Counted from the stretch's first letter, positions 1 through 7,338 are shown. The stretch: 9,740 nucleotides of DNA from CAZGVV01 sp964529155 (GCA_964529155.1 CAZGVV010000068.1:1-9740), one strand, 5' to 3'. Numbers and translations: made by a program. The notes: generated by a model from the letters alone, not told the origin.

Positions 1-955
1 TGCGCAATTGCGTGAGACCGGCGCGCGACACCACTTCACCCAAAATTTCATGCAGTGATTCTGGCGGAAACAGTGCAGTGATGTAGGGCACAAGCGCCGC
101 AGAATATTCCACCATGCCGCGCGTGCTGGCGAAGGAGATGGTTTTTTCGCGGGTAAATCCGTCGAATTTGGGCATGACTAAGGCAGACAGCAATTGACGC
201 ACCCGGTCAGCGCGGAAATTAGCGATGAGCAATCCGTCACCGTCTTTCATGCCGGTATATCCATCCAGCGCAGTAGGCAAAATAAATTCATCGGTCACCT
301 GTTGCGCATACGCCGCTTTAATGGCGGACGGCGCATCCGATGCATGCGGGCCTTTGGCTTGGGTGAGCATATCATAGGCTTTTTGCACCCGGTCCCAGCG
401 CTTATCACGATCCATGGCATAGTAACGGCCCGAAATGGTCGCCAGCGGAAACGGAAATTGGGCAATGTAATCCAACGCGGATTGCGGCGGGGTGTCGCGC
501 CCGTCCAGAAATGCATGAACCGCTACTTTGATGCCTGCCTGCGATACGATCTGCGCCAGTGCCGCCATGTGGTCCTGATGGGCATGCACGCCACCCGGCG
601 AAAGCAAGCCCATCACATGGCATGTGCCGCCGCTTTGCTTTAATTGCGCGATATATGCCTGCAATTGCGCATGTGCGGCCAGTGAGCCATCTTTAATCGC
701 TGCATCGATGCGCGGTAATTCCTGCATCACCACGCGGCCCGCACCAATATTCATGTGACCTACTTCCGAATTACCCATCTGACCTTCGGGCAATCCCACT
801 TCCAGTTCGGAGGCGTGGATGACGCCGTGCGGATAGTCACGAGTGAGCGCGTCCCAATGCGGGGTGCGCGCAAGTGAAATAGCATTGTTCGGTCCGGGCG
901 CATGTTCGCCCCAACCGTCGAGTATCACGAGGATAACAGGTTTTGATCTGGTCAT
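1..955 (-). CDS. gpmI: 2,3-bisphosphoglycerate-independent phosphoglycerate mutase (iPGM), 3' end missing
   Basis: This enzyme interconverts 3- and 2-phosphoglycerate in cytoplasmic glycolysis and gluconeogenesis, using two metal ions and a phosphoserine intermediate. The minus-strand reading begins with ATG at 955 and stays open to base 1, giving about 318 residues. The family is usually near 510 residues, so roughly the last 190 lie outside the window. Seen in the translation are the metal-binding start VILVILDGWG (Asp13), the nucleophile motif MGNSEVGH (Ser63), GGVHAHQDH (His124), FLDGRDTPP (151-154 DGRD) and NFRADRVRQ. The visible part therefore holds the phosphotransferase insert and half of the alkaline-phosphatase-like domain. 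The gene is divergent from the transporter pair across a 111-nt spacer. No strong Shine-Dalgarno sequence precedes the ATG. Nothing suggests it is broken; truncation is only the window edge. Identification is firm. Confidence 0.96.
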   Translation of the reverse strand, partial: MTRSKPVILVILDGWGEHAPGPNNAISLARTPHWDALTRDYPHGVIHASELEVGLPEGQMGNSEVGHMNIGAGRVVMQELPRIDAAIKDGSLAAHAQLQAYIAQLKQSGGTCHVMGLLSPGGVHAHQDHMAALAQIVSQAGIKVAVHAFLDGRDTPPQSALDYIAQFPFPLATISGRYYAMDRDKRWDRVQKAYDMLTQAKGPHASDAPSAIKAAYAQQVTDEFILPTALDGYTGMKDGDGLLIANFRADRVRQLLSALVMPKFDGFTREKTISFASTRGMVEYSAALVPYITALFPPESLHEILGEVVSRAGLTQLR

Positions 956-961
956 CCGGTG

Positions 962-990
962 ATTATGCAGCCTGAATCGCCCAAGCGCAA
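962..990 (-). promoter_or_regulatory. candidate sigma70 promoter for gpmI
   Basis: Read on the minus strand, a -10-like CATAAT (962-967, 5 of 6 matches to TATAAT) lies 17 nt from a weak -35-like TTGCGC (985-990, 3 of 6). The -10 box ends only 6 nt before the gpmI ATG, so transcription from it would start at or next to the start codon and give a leaderless message. This is inference from spacing and consensus only, and the -35 is poor. Confidence 0.22.
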
Positions 991-1009
991 CTTTTGCTGC
1001 AGCGCTCGA

Positions 1010-1038
1010 TTGACGGAAGGCGGGGTTGCGGATAAGGG
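1010..1038 (+). promoter_or_regulatory. candidate promoter for the transporter pair
   Basis: TTGACG (1010-1015, 5 of 6 to the -35 consensus) is followed after 17 nt by TAAGGG (1033-1038), a poor -10. It sits about 30 nt upstream of the chosen start of the first transporter, in the only spacer that could promote the pair. The -35 and spacing are good and the -10 is weak, so this is a tentative call. Confidence 0.25.
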
Positions 1039-1057
1039 TTGCTGTCCACCCACCAGT

Positions 1058-1062
1058 GAGGA
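1058..1062 (+). promoter_or_regulatory. ribosome binding site that decides the start of the first transporter
   Basis: GAGGA lies 4 nt before the ATG at 1067. The same frame also has an ATG at 959, but that would add 36 residues with no hydrophobic character (rich in Cys, Pro and charged residues) and no counterpart in the neighbouring paralogue, which begins MRKVIIAGMLGNG. The Shine-Dalgarno match and the paralogue together favour 1067. Confidence 0.6.
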
Positions 1063-1066
1063 TTGC

Positions 1067-2317
1067 ATGAGAAAAGTCATATTCGCGGGAATGCTAGGAA
1101 ACGGCATGGAATGGTATGCCTACGCCCTCTACGCACACATGATGCTGGTCTTCAGCACCCTGTTCTTTCCCCCGGGGGATGACGAGTGGCATTTGATTTT
1201 CACCTTTGGCATTTTCGCCATTGCGTTCGTGTTCCGCCCGGTAGGTGCGATTATTTTTGGCTGGCTGGGTGATAAGCTCGGCAGACGCCAGGCCTTGTCT
1301 TTGTCGGTCATGCTGATGGCTATTCCCACCGGCTGCATCGGCCTGCTTCCGACTTACGCGCAAATCGGCTGGTTTTCACCGGCCATGTTGATTTTTATCT
1401 GTATTTTACAAGGCATTTCCATGGGCGGGGCGTTTACCGGCACGATGTCTTTCATGATCGAGCACGCACCAGCAGGACGGCGCGGCCTGATTGGAAGCCT
1501 GGTAAAATCCAGCCTTATCATCGGCTTTTTACTGGGTTCGCTGGTGACGTTTATCGTCCATCTGTTCGTAACTGACGAACAATTCAGCGAGTGGGGCTGG
1601 CGCATTCCGTTCTTGCTTGGCACGGTGATGGGATTTGTCGGTTTCTACATTCGCCATTCCTGCGATGAAAGCCCGGTCTACCAACTGGCCAAAGCCAATG
1701 GTGGTCTGGCTGAAAAACCGCTTAAAGAGCTGATGTCTAATTACCTGCCGAACATGTTGCGGGCGATTGGTATTTTCATCTCGGTAACCGTGCCGTTTTA
1801 TGTGCTTTCGGCCTATTTCGTGACCTATACCGAACATACGCTCGGACGCACCAAGCATGAAGCAGCATTGCTCAATACCATTGACATGTTTATCTTGCTG
1901 GCCGTGGTTCCTTTATCGGGCTGGCTGTCCGACAAATATGGCCGCAAACGCGTGCTGATGACGGTGGCCGCCGGGTATGCATTATTCGCGCTGCCGATTT
2001 TTAGCCTGCTGCAACCGGGGCCATTGCTGCCGATCGCGCTAGGGCAATTCGCTTTTGCCGTGTTGGTGGGTTTTTACATGTCGCCCGTGGCCGCGCTGTT
2101 TGTCGAATCCTTCCCCACACGCGTGCGCAACACCGGCATGTCGCTCTCGTATAATCTCTGCGCCGCTATTTTTGGCGGAACCGCGCCGATGCTGAGCCAA
2201 TGGCTGGTGCATACCACCGGCGGCAATACGCCGATTGCATTGTATGTCATGGGCTGCGCCTGCGTGTCGCTGGTGGCGCTTTACTTCTACACGGACCGTT
2301 ACCGCGACCCGATTTAA
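1067..2317 (+). CDS. MFS transporter, MHS (ProP/KgtP-like) family, copy 1 with altered charged residues
   Basis: This is a 12-helix inner-membrane carrier of 416 residues in the metabolite:H+ symporter family, whose members carry proline, betaine, 2-oxoglutarate, citrate or similar small molecules. The substrate cannot be read from sequence. Seen are the family opening GNGMEWYAY (11-19), the loop 2-3 motif GWLGDKLGRRQ (65-75), the repeated half-motif GWLSDKYGRKR in the second half, EHAP with RRG (132-140) and CDESP (199-203). I start it at 1067, not at the upstream in-frame ATG (959), because of a Shine-Dalgarno sequence and exact alignment with the paralogue downstream. Two positions conserved in the family are changed here but not in copy 2: Asp18 of the WYDY motif is Ala, and the helix-4 motif-B Arg (RILQG in copy 2) is Cys112. 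Proton coupling may therefore differ; this is inference. The 27-nt gap to copy 2 suggests co-transcription. Confidence 0.9.
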   Translation: MRKVIFAGMLGNGMEWYAYALYAHMMLVFSTLFFPPGDDEWHLIFTFGIFAIAFVFRPVGAIIFGWLGDKLGRRQALSLSVMLMAIPTGCIGLLPTYAQIGWFSPAMLIFICILQGISMGGAFTGTMSFMIEHAPAGRRGLIGSLVKSSLIIGFLLGSLVTFIVHLFVTDEQFSEWGWRIPFLLGTVMGFVGFYIRHSCDESPVYQLAKANGGLAEKPLKELMSNYLPNMLRAIGIFISVTVPFYVLSAYFVTYTEHTLGRTKHEAALLNTIDMFILLAVVPLSGWLSDKYGRKRVLMTVAAGYALFALPIFSLLQPGPLLPIALGQFAFAVLVGFYMSPVAALFVESFPTRVRNTGMSLSYNLCAAIFGGTAPMLSQWLVHTTGGNTPIALYVMGCACVSLVALYFYTDRYRDPI

Positions 2318-2344
2318 TGCCCACGCATTACTAACGGTTAGACC

Positions 2345-3595
2345 ATGCGCAAAGTCATTATCGCCGGGATGCTCGGGAACGGTTTGGAGTGGTATGATTA
2401 CGCACTCTACGGGCAAATGGCGCCGATTCTCGGGCGTTTATTTTTCCCCGGCGCCGATGTAACCGTGCAATTACTCGCCACATTTGGCGTGTTTGCCGTA
2501 GGGTTTATCTGCCGCCCGCTGGGTGCGGTGTTGTTCGGCTGGATCGGTGATCGCTATGGCCGGAAGCTTTCCCTGGTCCTGGCCATTTTAATGATGGCCA
2601 TTCCCACCGGCTGCATCGGCTTGTTGCCTACCTATGCACAAATCGGCGTGTTTGCGCCTGCCCTGCTTACCCTCACCCGTATTCTGCAAGGATTGTCACT
2701 CGGCGGGCAGTTTTCCGGCTCTATTGTGTTTACGGTGGAACACGCACCCAATAACCGCCGGGGACTTGCCGGGTCCACTTCCGCTGTGAGCTTGCTGCTG
2801 GGCTTTATGCTCGGCTCGTTCACCGCGCTGGCCGTTGCCCACCTGATGACGCCCGAAGCGTTCGCTGAATGGGGCTGGCGTATCCCGTTTCTGGCCGGTG
2901 TCGTGGTCGGATTGGTCGGGTTTTATATTCGCGGTGCATGTGACGAAAGCCCGGCCTATCTGCATGCCAGCGCCGAGGGGCATATTTCCAAAACGCCACT
3001 GCGCGACACACTTACCCGGCATCCGTGGGAAGTGGTGCAGGGATTTTTTATTTACCTCACCGTCACCATGCCGTTTTATTTATTCACCATCTATTTGCTG
3101 ACCTACACGCAAAAAGAATTAGGGCGCAGCGCACAGGAAGCACTGCTGATCAACGTGATCGCCATGGGCGCGCAAATTCCGGCGATTATACTGGGCGCGT
3201 GGCTTTCCGACACCTATGGGCGCAAGCGTATTCTTATGCCTGCCGCCGCTGCTTTGTGCCTGGCCATCACCCCGATTTTTATGTGGATGGACAGCGGCGA
3301 ATTCATTGGCATTTTATGGGCGCAAATTGCGTTTAGTTTTATTTTAGGCCTGTATTTCGGCCCACTTCCTGCCTTGCTCGTCGAACTCTTTCCTACCTCG
3401 GTGCGCTACACCGGCATGGCGATCGCTTATAATTTATGCGCTGCAATGTTTGGCGGCACGGCGCCGATGGTGTCGGTGTGGTTGATTGCACATACCGGCA
3501 CGCATTATGCCATATCGTTTTATGTTATGGCCTGTTGTGTGGCTTCGTTTATCGCGCTGTGCTTTTACCGCGAGCGTTTTAAAGAACCCATTTAG
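2345..3595 (+). CDS. MFS transporter, MHS (ProP/KgtP-like) family, copy 2
   Basis: This is an inner-membrane symporter of 416 residues, the same length as the preceding gene. The two align without visible gaps and share blocks such as the 18 residues from Met84 to Gly101, so they arose by tandem duplication. This copy keeps the standard family features: GNGLEWYDYALYG (11-23) with Asp18, GWIGDRYGRK (65-74), TRILQGLSLGG with Arg112, EHAP with RRG (132-140), CDESP (199-203) and the second-half loop WLSDTYGRKR. The likely role is H+-driven uptake of an osmolyte, amino acid or organic acid; the substrate is not determinable here. The ATG at 2345 has only a weak upstream ribosome site, which fits translation following copy 1. 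The stop is 6 nt from the convergent end of the histidine kinase, and no convincing terminator hairpin lies between them. Confidence 0.92.
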   Translation: MRKVIIAGMLGNGLEWYDYALYGQMAPILGRLFFPGADVTVQLLATFGVFAVGFICRPLGAVLFGWIGDRYGRKLSLVLAILMMAIPTGCIGLLPTYAQIGVFAPALLTLTRILQGLSLGGQFSGSIVFTVEHAPNNRRGLAGSTSAVSLLLGFMLGSFTALAVAHLMTPEAFAEWGWRIPFLAGVVVGLVGFYIRGACDESPAYLHASAEGHISKTPLRDTLTRHPWEVVQGFFIYLTVTMPFYLFTIYLLTYTQKELGRSAQEALLINVIAMGAQIPAIILGAWLSDTYGRKRILMPAAAALCLAITPIFMWMDSGEFIGILWAQIAFSFILGLYFGPLPALLVELFPTSVRYTGMAIAYNLCAAMFGGTAPMVSVWLIAHTGTHYAISFYVMACCVASFIALCFYRERFKEPI

Positions 3596-3601
3596 CGGCG
3601 C

Positions 3602-5314
3602 TTATTTTTTTCGGTTCAGTAACGTGCGCTGATGCGGGAAAATAATGCGTACGCTGGTGCCTTCGCCTTTTTTACTGGTCAACACCAACTCGCCGCCATG
3701 CAGCTCCGCATACATCTTGCATAACGGCAAACCAAGCCCGGTTCCTTCGTTGCTGCGCGCCCGGTGCACCTGACCAAACACAGAAAGCGCGTGCGGTATT
3801 TCTTCCTCGGGTATGCCGATGCCGTTGTCAGACACGATCAGATTCATCGCTGACTGCGTATCAAGCAAACAAATCACCCGAATAGTCCCGCCTTCCGGCG
3901 TGAATTTGAGGGCATTGGAAAGCAGGTTGAGCATCACCTGGCGCACTTTGCGCTTATCCGCCCACACCGCAGGCAAGCCCGGTTCAATGGAGGCGATGAA
4001 ATGAATATTTTTTGCCTTGATTTTCGGCCCCAGAATACGCGCGCATTCGTCGACAATTTCCGCGCCGTTTACCGCCTCTTCATGTAGATCCAAGCGTCCG
4101 GCTTCCCATTTCGAATATTCCAGAATATCGCTGATGAGCTGAAGCAAATGCCCGCCACATAGATTGATGTCATGCACCCGCTCTTTCTGCTTGTCTTCCA
4201 TCGGCCCGAAATAGCCAGCAGTAAGCATTTCCGAGAAGCCGATGATGGCGTTAAGCGGTGTGCGCAATTCATGGCTCATATTGGCCAGAAATTCGGATTT
4301 CGCCTGGCTGGCAAGCAGGGCCGAGCGTTCCGACTCTTCCACGCGTATGATCTGGCGCCCCATAGCGATGGCAAAACACCCAAGGCCCCCGACGAACAAA
4401 CAAAACAGCCAGAAAAATCCAAAATCTTTTGAGCGCGTCTGATGCCACTCTGCCAGAATGTCGTTTTCTTCCAGAATCACATTCACCAGAACTAAATTAT
4501 GCAATCGCTTAATTGCGGCGATTTTAATGCTCTTGCCCACCGTATTGGTGCTGATCTGTATCTGCTCGCTCTCCCCCACCTGCTTCACCATGCCCTGAAC
4601 AATAGCCGCATTGGTTGCCTGGGTTCCCGGACCGGCAGAAAGCACGGTTCCGTCTATGCGGGTCAGGCTCATGAATTTTTCTACGCCCGCCGCTACGGAG
4701 CCATAAAATTCTGTGAAATACTGGGGGTCCATAGCGGCCACCACAATACCACCGAACTCCCCGTTCACTTTGGCAAAACGCCGGCTCATGACAATCAATG
4801 ACGCCACGCTGTTACTGGCACTTTTATCCTTGGGTTGTTTCACACCGATAAATACGTAGCGCTCATCAGCATCGCGCATGCGGGTAAGCAAATCGCTGCT
4901 GACATCATCAAGCCAATGGTCATAATTTTGCTTATGCGCTTCAACTTCCAATTCGCCTTTGGCGTTCAGCAGCGCAAGCCCGGCGATCTGCGGCGCTTCG
5001 CCCAGCCACACACGAAAATTCTGCTCCATGTATTGCGGCAGATTATTGCCAAACAAACTATTGATGTATTGCTGTTCAATGGCACGCCTGAGCGCTAAGT
5101 CTACGTCAAGAAACGTGAGTTCCACGTGATCGGCAAGAATTTTAGTTAAGCGCCGCGCGTCCTGCTCACCTTTGACAATAGCCTGACGATAACTCTGCGA
5201 ATCCTGATAGGCGATCACCGCGCCGAACGCGATGAGAATCAACGCCGCAACGCCGACCATCTGCCGGATACGCAAGGCGCCTTTACTGCGAGGAATTCTG
5301 CGTTCAGAGGACAC
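3602..5314 (-). CDS. membrane-bound sensor histidine kinase with dCache-like periplasmic domain
   Basis: This is a 570-residue two-component sensor that autophosphorylates on His and passes phosphate to a response regulator. The N-terminus is short and basic, followed by TM1 (about 19-36), a ~260-residue extracytoplasmic region resembling PDC/dCache sensors (about 37-297, ending LHNLVLVNV), and TM2 (about 298-320). Then come a short linker, a HisKA domain with [19 protein letters not shown] (phospho-acceptor His348) and HATPase_c. The ATPase shows the N box [14 protein letters not shown] (463-476), G1 DNGIGIP (496-502), an F box region and G2 GTGLGLP (524-530). No receiver or HPt domain is fused and no response regulator gene is in the window, so the partner is unknown. 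Translation appears to begin at GTG (5312-5314); Met19 is an alternative but would remove the positively charged flank of TM1. The gene converges on the transporter pair; a link to their substrate is possible but unsupported. Confidence 0.93.
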   Translation of the reverse strand: MSSERRIPRSKGALRIRQMVGVAALILIAFGAVIAYQDSQSYRQAIVKGEQDARRLTKILADHVELTFLDVDLALRRAIEQQYINSLFGNNLPQYMEQNFRVWLGEAPQIAGLALLNAKGELEVEAHKQNYDHWLDDVSSDLLTRMRDADERYVFIGVKQPKDKSASNSVASLIVMSRRFAKVNGEFGGIVVAAMDPQYFTEFYGSVAAGVEKFMSLTRIDGTVLSAGPGTQATNAAIVQGMVKQVGESEQIQISTNTVGKSIKIAAIKRLHNLVLVNVILEENDILAEWHQTRSKDFGFFWLFCLFVGGLGCFAIAMGRQIIRVEESERSALLASQAKSEFLANMSHELRTPLNAIIGFSEMLTAGYFGPMEDKQKERVHDINLCGGHLLQLISDILEYSKWEAGRLDLHEEAVNGAEIVDECARILGPKIKAKNIHFIASIEPGLPAVWADKRKVRQVMLNLLSNALKFTPEGGTIRVICLLDTQSAMNLIVSDNGIGIPEEEIPHALSVFGQVHRARSNEGTGLGLPLCKMYAELHGGELVLTSKKGEGTSVRIIFPHQRTLLNRKK

Positions 5315-5371
5315 GAAGGGTTAAGCCTTTTATAGGTGCGTAAATAATCCCACTTTTACCTTAGTTAAAGC

Positions 5372-5384
5372 GGTTTAATAAACC
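5372..5384. promoter_or_regulatory. small palindrome upstream of the histidine kinase
   Basis: GGTTTA and TAAACC form a perfect 6-bp inverted repeat around one central base. It lies about 58 nt upstream of the kinase start, in the AT-rich 117-nt spacer that must contain any kinase promoter. It could be an operator half-site pair, but palindromes of this size in AT-rich DNA occur by chance. I could not place a convincing -35/-10 pair around it. Confidence 0.2.
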
Positions 5385-5409
5385 CACAATATATAGTAAA
5401 TTTTTTCTG

Positions 5410-5433
5410 AAAAAGCCCGGAAATCGGCGCTTT
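5410..5433 (-). terminator. intrinsic terminator at the end of the minus-strand his-region transcript
   Basis: Arms 5412-5419 and 5425-5433 form an 8-bp stem (AAAGCCCG pairing with CGG-GCTTT, one bulged base at 5428) around a 5-nt loop. On the minus strand the stem ends in five T residues (5414-5410). It overlaps the stop codon of the lipoprotein gene, as compact terminators often do, and would close the run of minus-strand genes before the histidine kinase. Confidence 0.5.
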
Positions 5434-5773
5434 ATTCATTACCCCACACATTCGACTGGCCCCAACCCATATTATCGGACCACACACCGTCATCCTTGGT
5501 GGCAGCAAACGAGAAGCGGCAATAGCTGAAACCTTCGTTCCAACCTTGCTTGTATTGATCATTGGTAGCGAATTCCATGCGTTTTTTATAGCCATAGGTC
5601 ATTTTATATTCCCAACCGCCTTCGGCTGAAATGCCCGTGTCACAGCCATCTTCCCAGCCTAACTTATATTCGGGCGTACCGGGGGGATCAATCTGGTTTA
5701 ACCAAAACGGCCTGCACCCGGCTAACACCAGGAAAGACAACGCGATAGGCAAAATGCGTGGGGGAAAGCGCAT
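5432..5773 (-). CDS. small putative lipoprotein with duplicated YKxGW motif
   Basis: I do not recognise a named family. The 113-residue protein has a lipoprotein signal: a basic start, a hydrophobic stretch (about 7-17) and lipobox LAGC with Cys20, so it is probably exported and lipid-anchored. The mature part is rich in Trp, Tyr, Gly and Asp and contains two related segments, YKLGWEDGC (36-44) and YKQGWNEGF (74-82), each with the pattern YKxGWxxG. Cys44 and Cys85 lie within or just behind the two segments and could form a disulfide; that is inference. The ATG at 5773 follows the HIT stop after 19 nt, so it is probably transcribed with the his genes, and a terminator overlaps its stop. Function is unknown; an envelope role is the only thing the sequence supports. 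Confidence 0.75.
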   Translation of the reverse strand: MRFPPRILPIALSFLVLAGCRPFWLNQIDPPGTPEYKLGWEDGCDTGISAEGGWEYKMTYGYKKRMEFATNDQYKQGWNEGFSYCRFSFAATKDDGVWSDNMGWGQSNVWGNE

Positions 5774-5792
5774 GAAAAGAATATAGCATTTT

Positions 5793-6161
5793 TTACTCCC
5801 CAGGTAAAGCCAGCAACGGCCCCAGTGGCGCTCCGCCTACTATATGCACATGAAAATGCGGAACGCTCTGCTGGGCGTGTGGCCCGTGGTTGGTAATCAG
5901 CCGGTAGCCACCTTCCGCCAAGCCCATCTGGCCAGCAACCTCTTGAATAGTTTTAAAAAAATCCTTTATAAAATCAGCGGAGGCGAGGGTCACGAAATCA
6001 TCAAATGACGTATACGGCCCCTTCGGAATGACTAAGATATGGGTGGGGGCTGAAGGCGCAATGTCTTCAAATGCCAAAGCCACTGTATTTTCAAAGATTT
6101 TTTTGCATGGAATCTCGCCGCGCAGAATACGGGCAAAAATATTAGTGGTATCATACGCCAT
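5793..6161 (-). CDS. HIT (histidine triad) family nucleotide hydrolase, HINT-like
   Basis: This is a cytoplasmic protein of 122 residues, typical for the HINT branch, whose members hydrolyse purine nucleoside phosphoramidates and related adenylylated compounds. The catalytic triad PHFHVHIVGG is visible with His102, His104 and His106. The N-terminal half has the family pattern NIFARILRGEIPCKKIFE and the HILVIPKGP strand. It follows hisE after a 23-nt gap, an arrangement that recurs in alphaproteobacterial his clusters (recalled from general knowledge, not searched). A link to histidine biosynthesis beyond co-transcription is not established; the in vivo substrate is unknown. The ATG at 6161 is chosen because it gives the standard MAYDxxNIFARI start. 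There is no strong Shine-Dalgarno sequence. Confidence 0.93.
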   Translation of the reverse strand: MAYDTTNIFARILRGEIPCKKIFENTVALAFEDIAPSAPTHILVIPKGPYTSFDDFVTLASADFIKDFFKTIQEVAGQMGLAEGGYRLITNHGPHAQQSVPHFHVHIVGGAPLGPLLALPGE

Positions 6162-6184
6162 AGATGACCCAATTATTTATTGAA

Positions 6185-6508
6185 TTACAATCGCTTCTTC
6201 TTTTCATCCAGCCCGGAAATGCCCTCGCGGCGCTGCATTTCCTGCAATACTTCCTCCGGCTTAATCCCGGCATCTGCCCATAAAATAAGCAGATGAAACA
6301 ACAGATCGGCGCTTTCATTGATGGTGTCTTCACGGGTTCCCGAGACCGTGGCAATCGCAGTTTCCACCGCTTCTTCACCGACTTTTTGAGCAATTTTCTG
6401 GCGGCCTTTGGCAAACAGGCGGGCAATATAAGAAGTGTCCGGCGACTCCGTGCGGCGACTCAGCACAACGCCGTATAAATGCGCTAAATATCCTACGTCA
6501 ATGGTCAT
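6185..6508 (-). CDS. hisE: phosphoribosyl-ATP pyrophosphatase
   Basis: HisE catalyses the second step of histidine biosynthesis, hydrolysing phosphoribosyl-ATP to phosphoribosyl-AMP and pyrophosphate in the cytoplasm. The 107-residue protein is a stand-alone HisE, not a HisIE fusion. It has the all-alpha MazG-like NTP pyrophosphatase motifs: [10 protein letters not shown] (42-51, with Glu45, Glu46 and Glu49) and [11 protein letters not shown] (64-74, with Glu65 and Asp68), which bind Mg2+. Its ATG (6506-6508) overlaps the hisF stop by 4 nt (ATGA), so translation is probably coupled. The C-terminal tail EKKKRL is basic. hisI, which would supply the next step, is not in the window. Confidence 0.96.
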   Translation of the reverse strand: MTIDVGYLAHLYGVVLSRRTESPDTSYIARLFAKGRQKIAQKVGEEAVETAIATVSGTREDTINESADLLFHLLILWADAGIKPEEVLQEMQRREGISGLDEKKKRL

Positions 6509-7326
6509 GCCACTAATCTGACCGGAATTCCGCCCGCTTGCAACGCTTCTTTCACCTGCGCCACCGAGTACGTTCCAAAATGAAACACCGAGGCGGCAAG
6601 CACCGCACTGGCGTGGCCTTCTGTAATCGCATCGGCGAAATGCTCGAGCGTACCAATTCCCCCCGAAGCAATGACAGGTATAGATACCGCGTCTGCCACG
6701 GCGCGGGTTAAGGCCAGGTCGCAGCCTTGCTTCGTGCCGTCACGGTCCATGGAAGTAAGCAATATCTCCCCTGCCCCATACTCCGCCATTTTTTTCGCCC
6801 ACGCCACGGCATCAATCCCGGTAGCGTTGCGCCCGCCATGGGTGAAGAGCTGGAAGGCGGGGGACGGATGACGGTGGAGGGATGACGGGGTGTTTTCTTG
6901 CGTCATCCGCCCATTGTCATCCGTCATCCGCTTCGCGTCCATCGCCACCACGATGCACTGCGCGCCGAATTTCTCCGCCGCTTCGCGCACGAATTCCGGG
7001 CGGCGGATGGCTTCGGTGTTGATGGATACTTTGTCGGCGCCCGCCAGCAATAATTGGCGAATATCTTCCAATGTTCGTACGCCGCCGCCCACCGTAAGGG
7101 GCATAAAACATTGCTCGGCAACGCTGCTGATGACTTCGTATAAAATGCCACGCTTATCAGAAGACGCGGTGATGTCCAGAAAACACAGCTCATCCGCGCC
7201 TTGCGCATCATAAATTTTCGCCTGCGCCACCGGGTCACCGGCATCGACCAGGCCGACGAAATTAATGCCTTTGACCACGCGGCCGTCTTTGACGTCAAGG
7301 CAGGGAATGATGCGGGTTTTGAGCAT
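6505..7326 (-). CDS. hisF: imidazole glycerol phosphate synthase cyclase subunit with a 22-residue insertion
   Basis: HisF pairs with the glutaminase HisH; ammonia passes through its (beta/alpha)8 barrel to convert PRFAR into imidazole glycerol phosphate and AICAR. Seen are the start [20 protein letters not shown] with catalytic Asp11, [23 protein letters not shown] with catalytic Asp130, [16 protein letters not shown] (184-199) and VIASGGIG (218-225). The protein is 273 residues against about 251-253 normally. The excess is residues 133-154, exactly covered by a palindromic DNA element (6865-6930) between catalytic Asp130 and the FTHGGR segment. Frame is kept and both catalytic Asp residues survive, so the enzyme may still work with an enlarged loop after strand beta5. 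hisE overlaps its stop by 4 nt. Upstream lies a decayed PIN-toxin locus and an assembly gap. hisH is not in the window. Identification is firm; only activity is open. Confidence 0.96.
   Translation of the reverse strand: MLKTRIIPCLDVKDGRVVKGINFVGLVDAGDPVAQAKIYDAQGADELCFLDITASSDKRGILYEVISSVAEQCFMPLTVGGGVRTLEDIRQLLLAGADKVSINTEAIRRPEFVREAAEKFGAQCIVVAMDAKRMTDDNGRMTQENTPSSLHRHPSPAFQLFTHGGRNATGIDAVAWAKKMAEYGAGEILLTSMDRDGTKQGCDLALTRAVADAVSIPVIASGGIGTLEHFADAITEGHASAVLAASVFHFGTYSVAQVKEALQAGGIPVRLVA
6865..6930. repeat. 66-nt palindromic element inserted in frame within hisF
   Basis: Outer arms CGGATGACGG (6865-6874) and CCGTCATCCG (6921-6930) are perfectly complementary over 10 bp. Inner arms GGATGACG (6880-6887) and CGTCATCC (6901-6908) are complementary over 8 bp. 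Unequal internal loops (6875-6879 and 6909-6920) separate them, with a 13-nt apical loop (6888-6900). The element is 66 nt, exactly 22 codons (HisF residues 133-154). Removing it leaves a HisF of normal length. This resembles the in-frame palindromic elements known from Rickettsia (RPE), though I cannot assign it to a known RPE family. No target-site duplication is evident and no second copy is in this window. Confidence 0.75.
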
Positions 7327-7338
7327 GGCTTAGCCGTA

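Noticed and set aside
194..643. Plus-strand 149-codon open frame opposite gpmI
   Set aside because: Its product is Arg/His-rich with no domain character and lies fully antisense to a well-conserved iPGM coding sequence, so it is a shadow frame.
984..1006. Hairpin AGCGC/GCGCT in the gpmI-transporter spacer
   Set aside because: It is only a 5-bp stem around a 13-nt loop, with no T run and no evident regulatory position; such a match is expected by chance.
959..1066. Extension of the first transporter upstream to an in-frame ATG at 959
   Set aside because: It would add 36 polar, Cys- and Pro-rich residues absent from the collinear paralogue. The ATG at 1067 has its own GAGGA ribosome site and matches the paralogue's start exactly.
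1529..1858. Minus-strand open frame opposite the first transporter
   Set aside because: It is antisense to conserved transmembrane segments and its composition is typical of a reverse-frame shadow; no ribosome site or homology is visible. The same holds for the other antisense frames across the transporter pair and the kinase.
3580..3625. Terminator between the convergent transporter and kinase genes
   Set aside because: There is a T run after 3600 on the plus strand, but I found no stable stem directly before it; AGCG and CGCT are separated by only one base, too short for a hairpin loop.
6866..6929. CRISPR-like array
   Set aside because: The repeats are only 7 nt, occur in both orientations, have no unique spacers, and lie inside a coding gene.
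6865..6930. Sequencing or assembly artefact as the cause of the hisF insertion
   Set aside because: The inserted length is an exact multiple of three, contains no stop codon in frame, and has an ordered palindromic structure, which an error would not produce.
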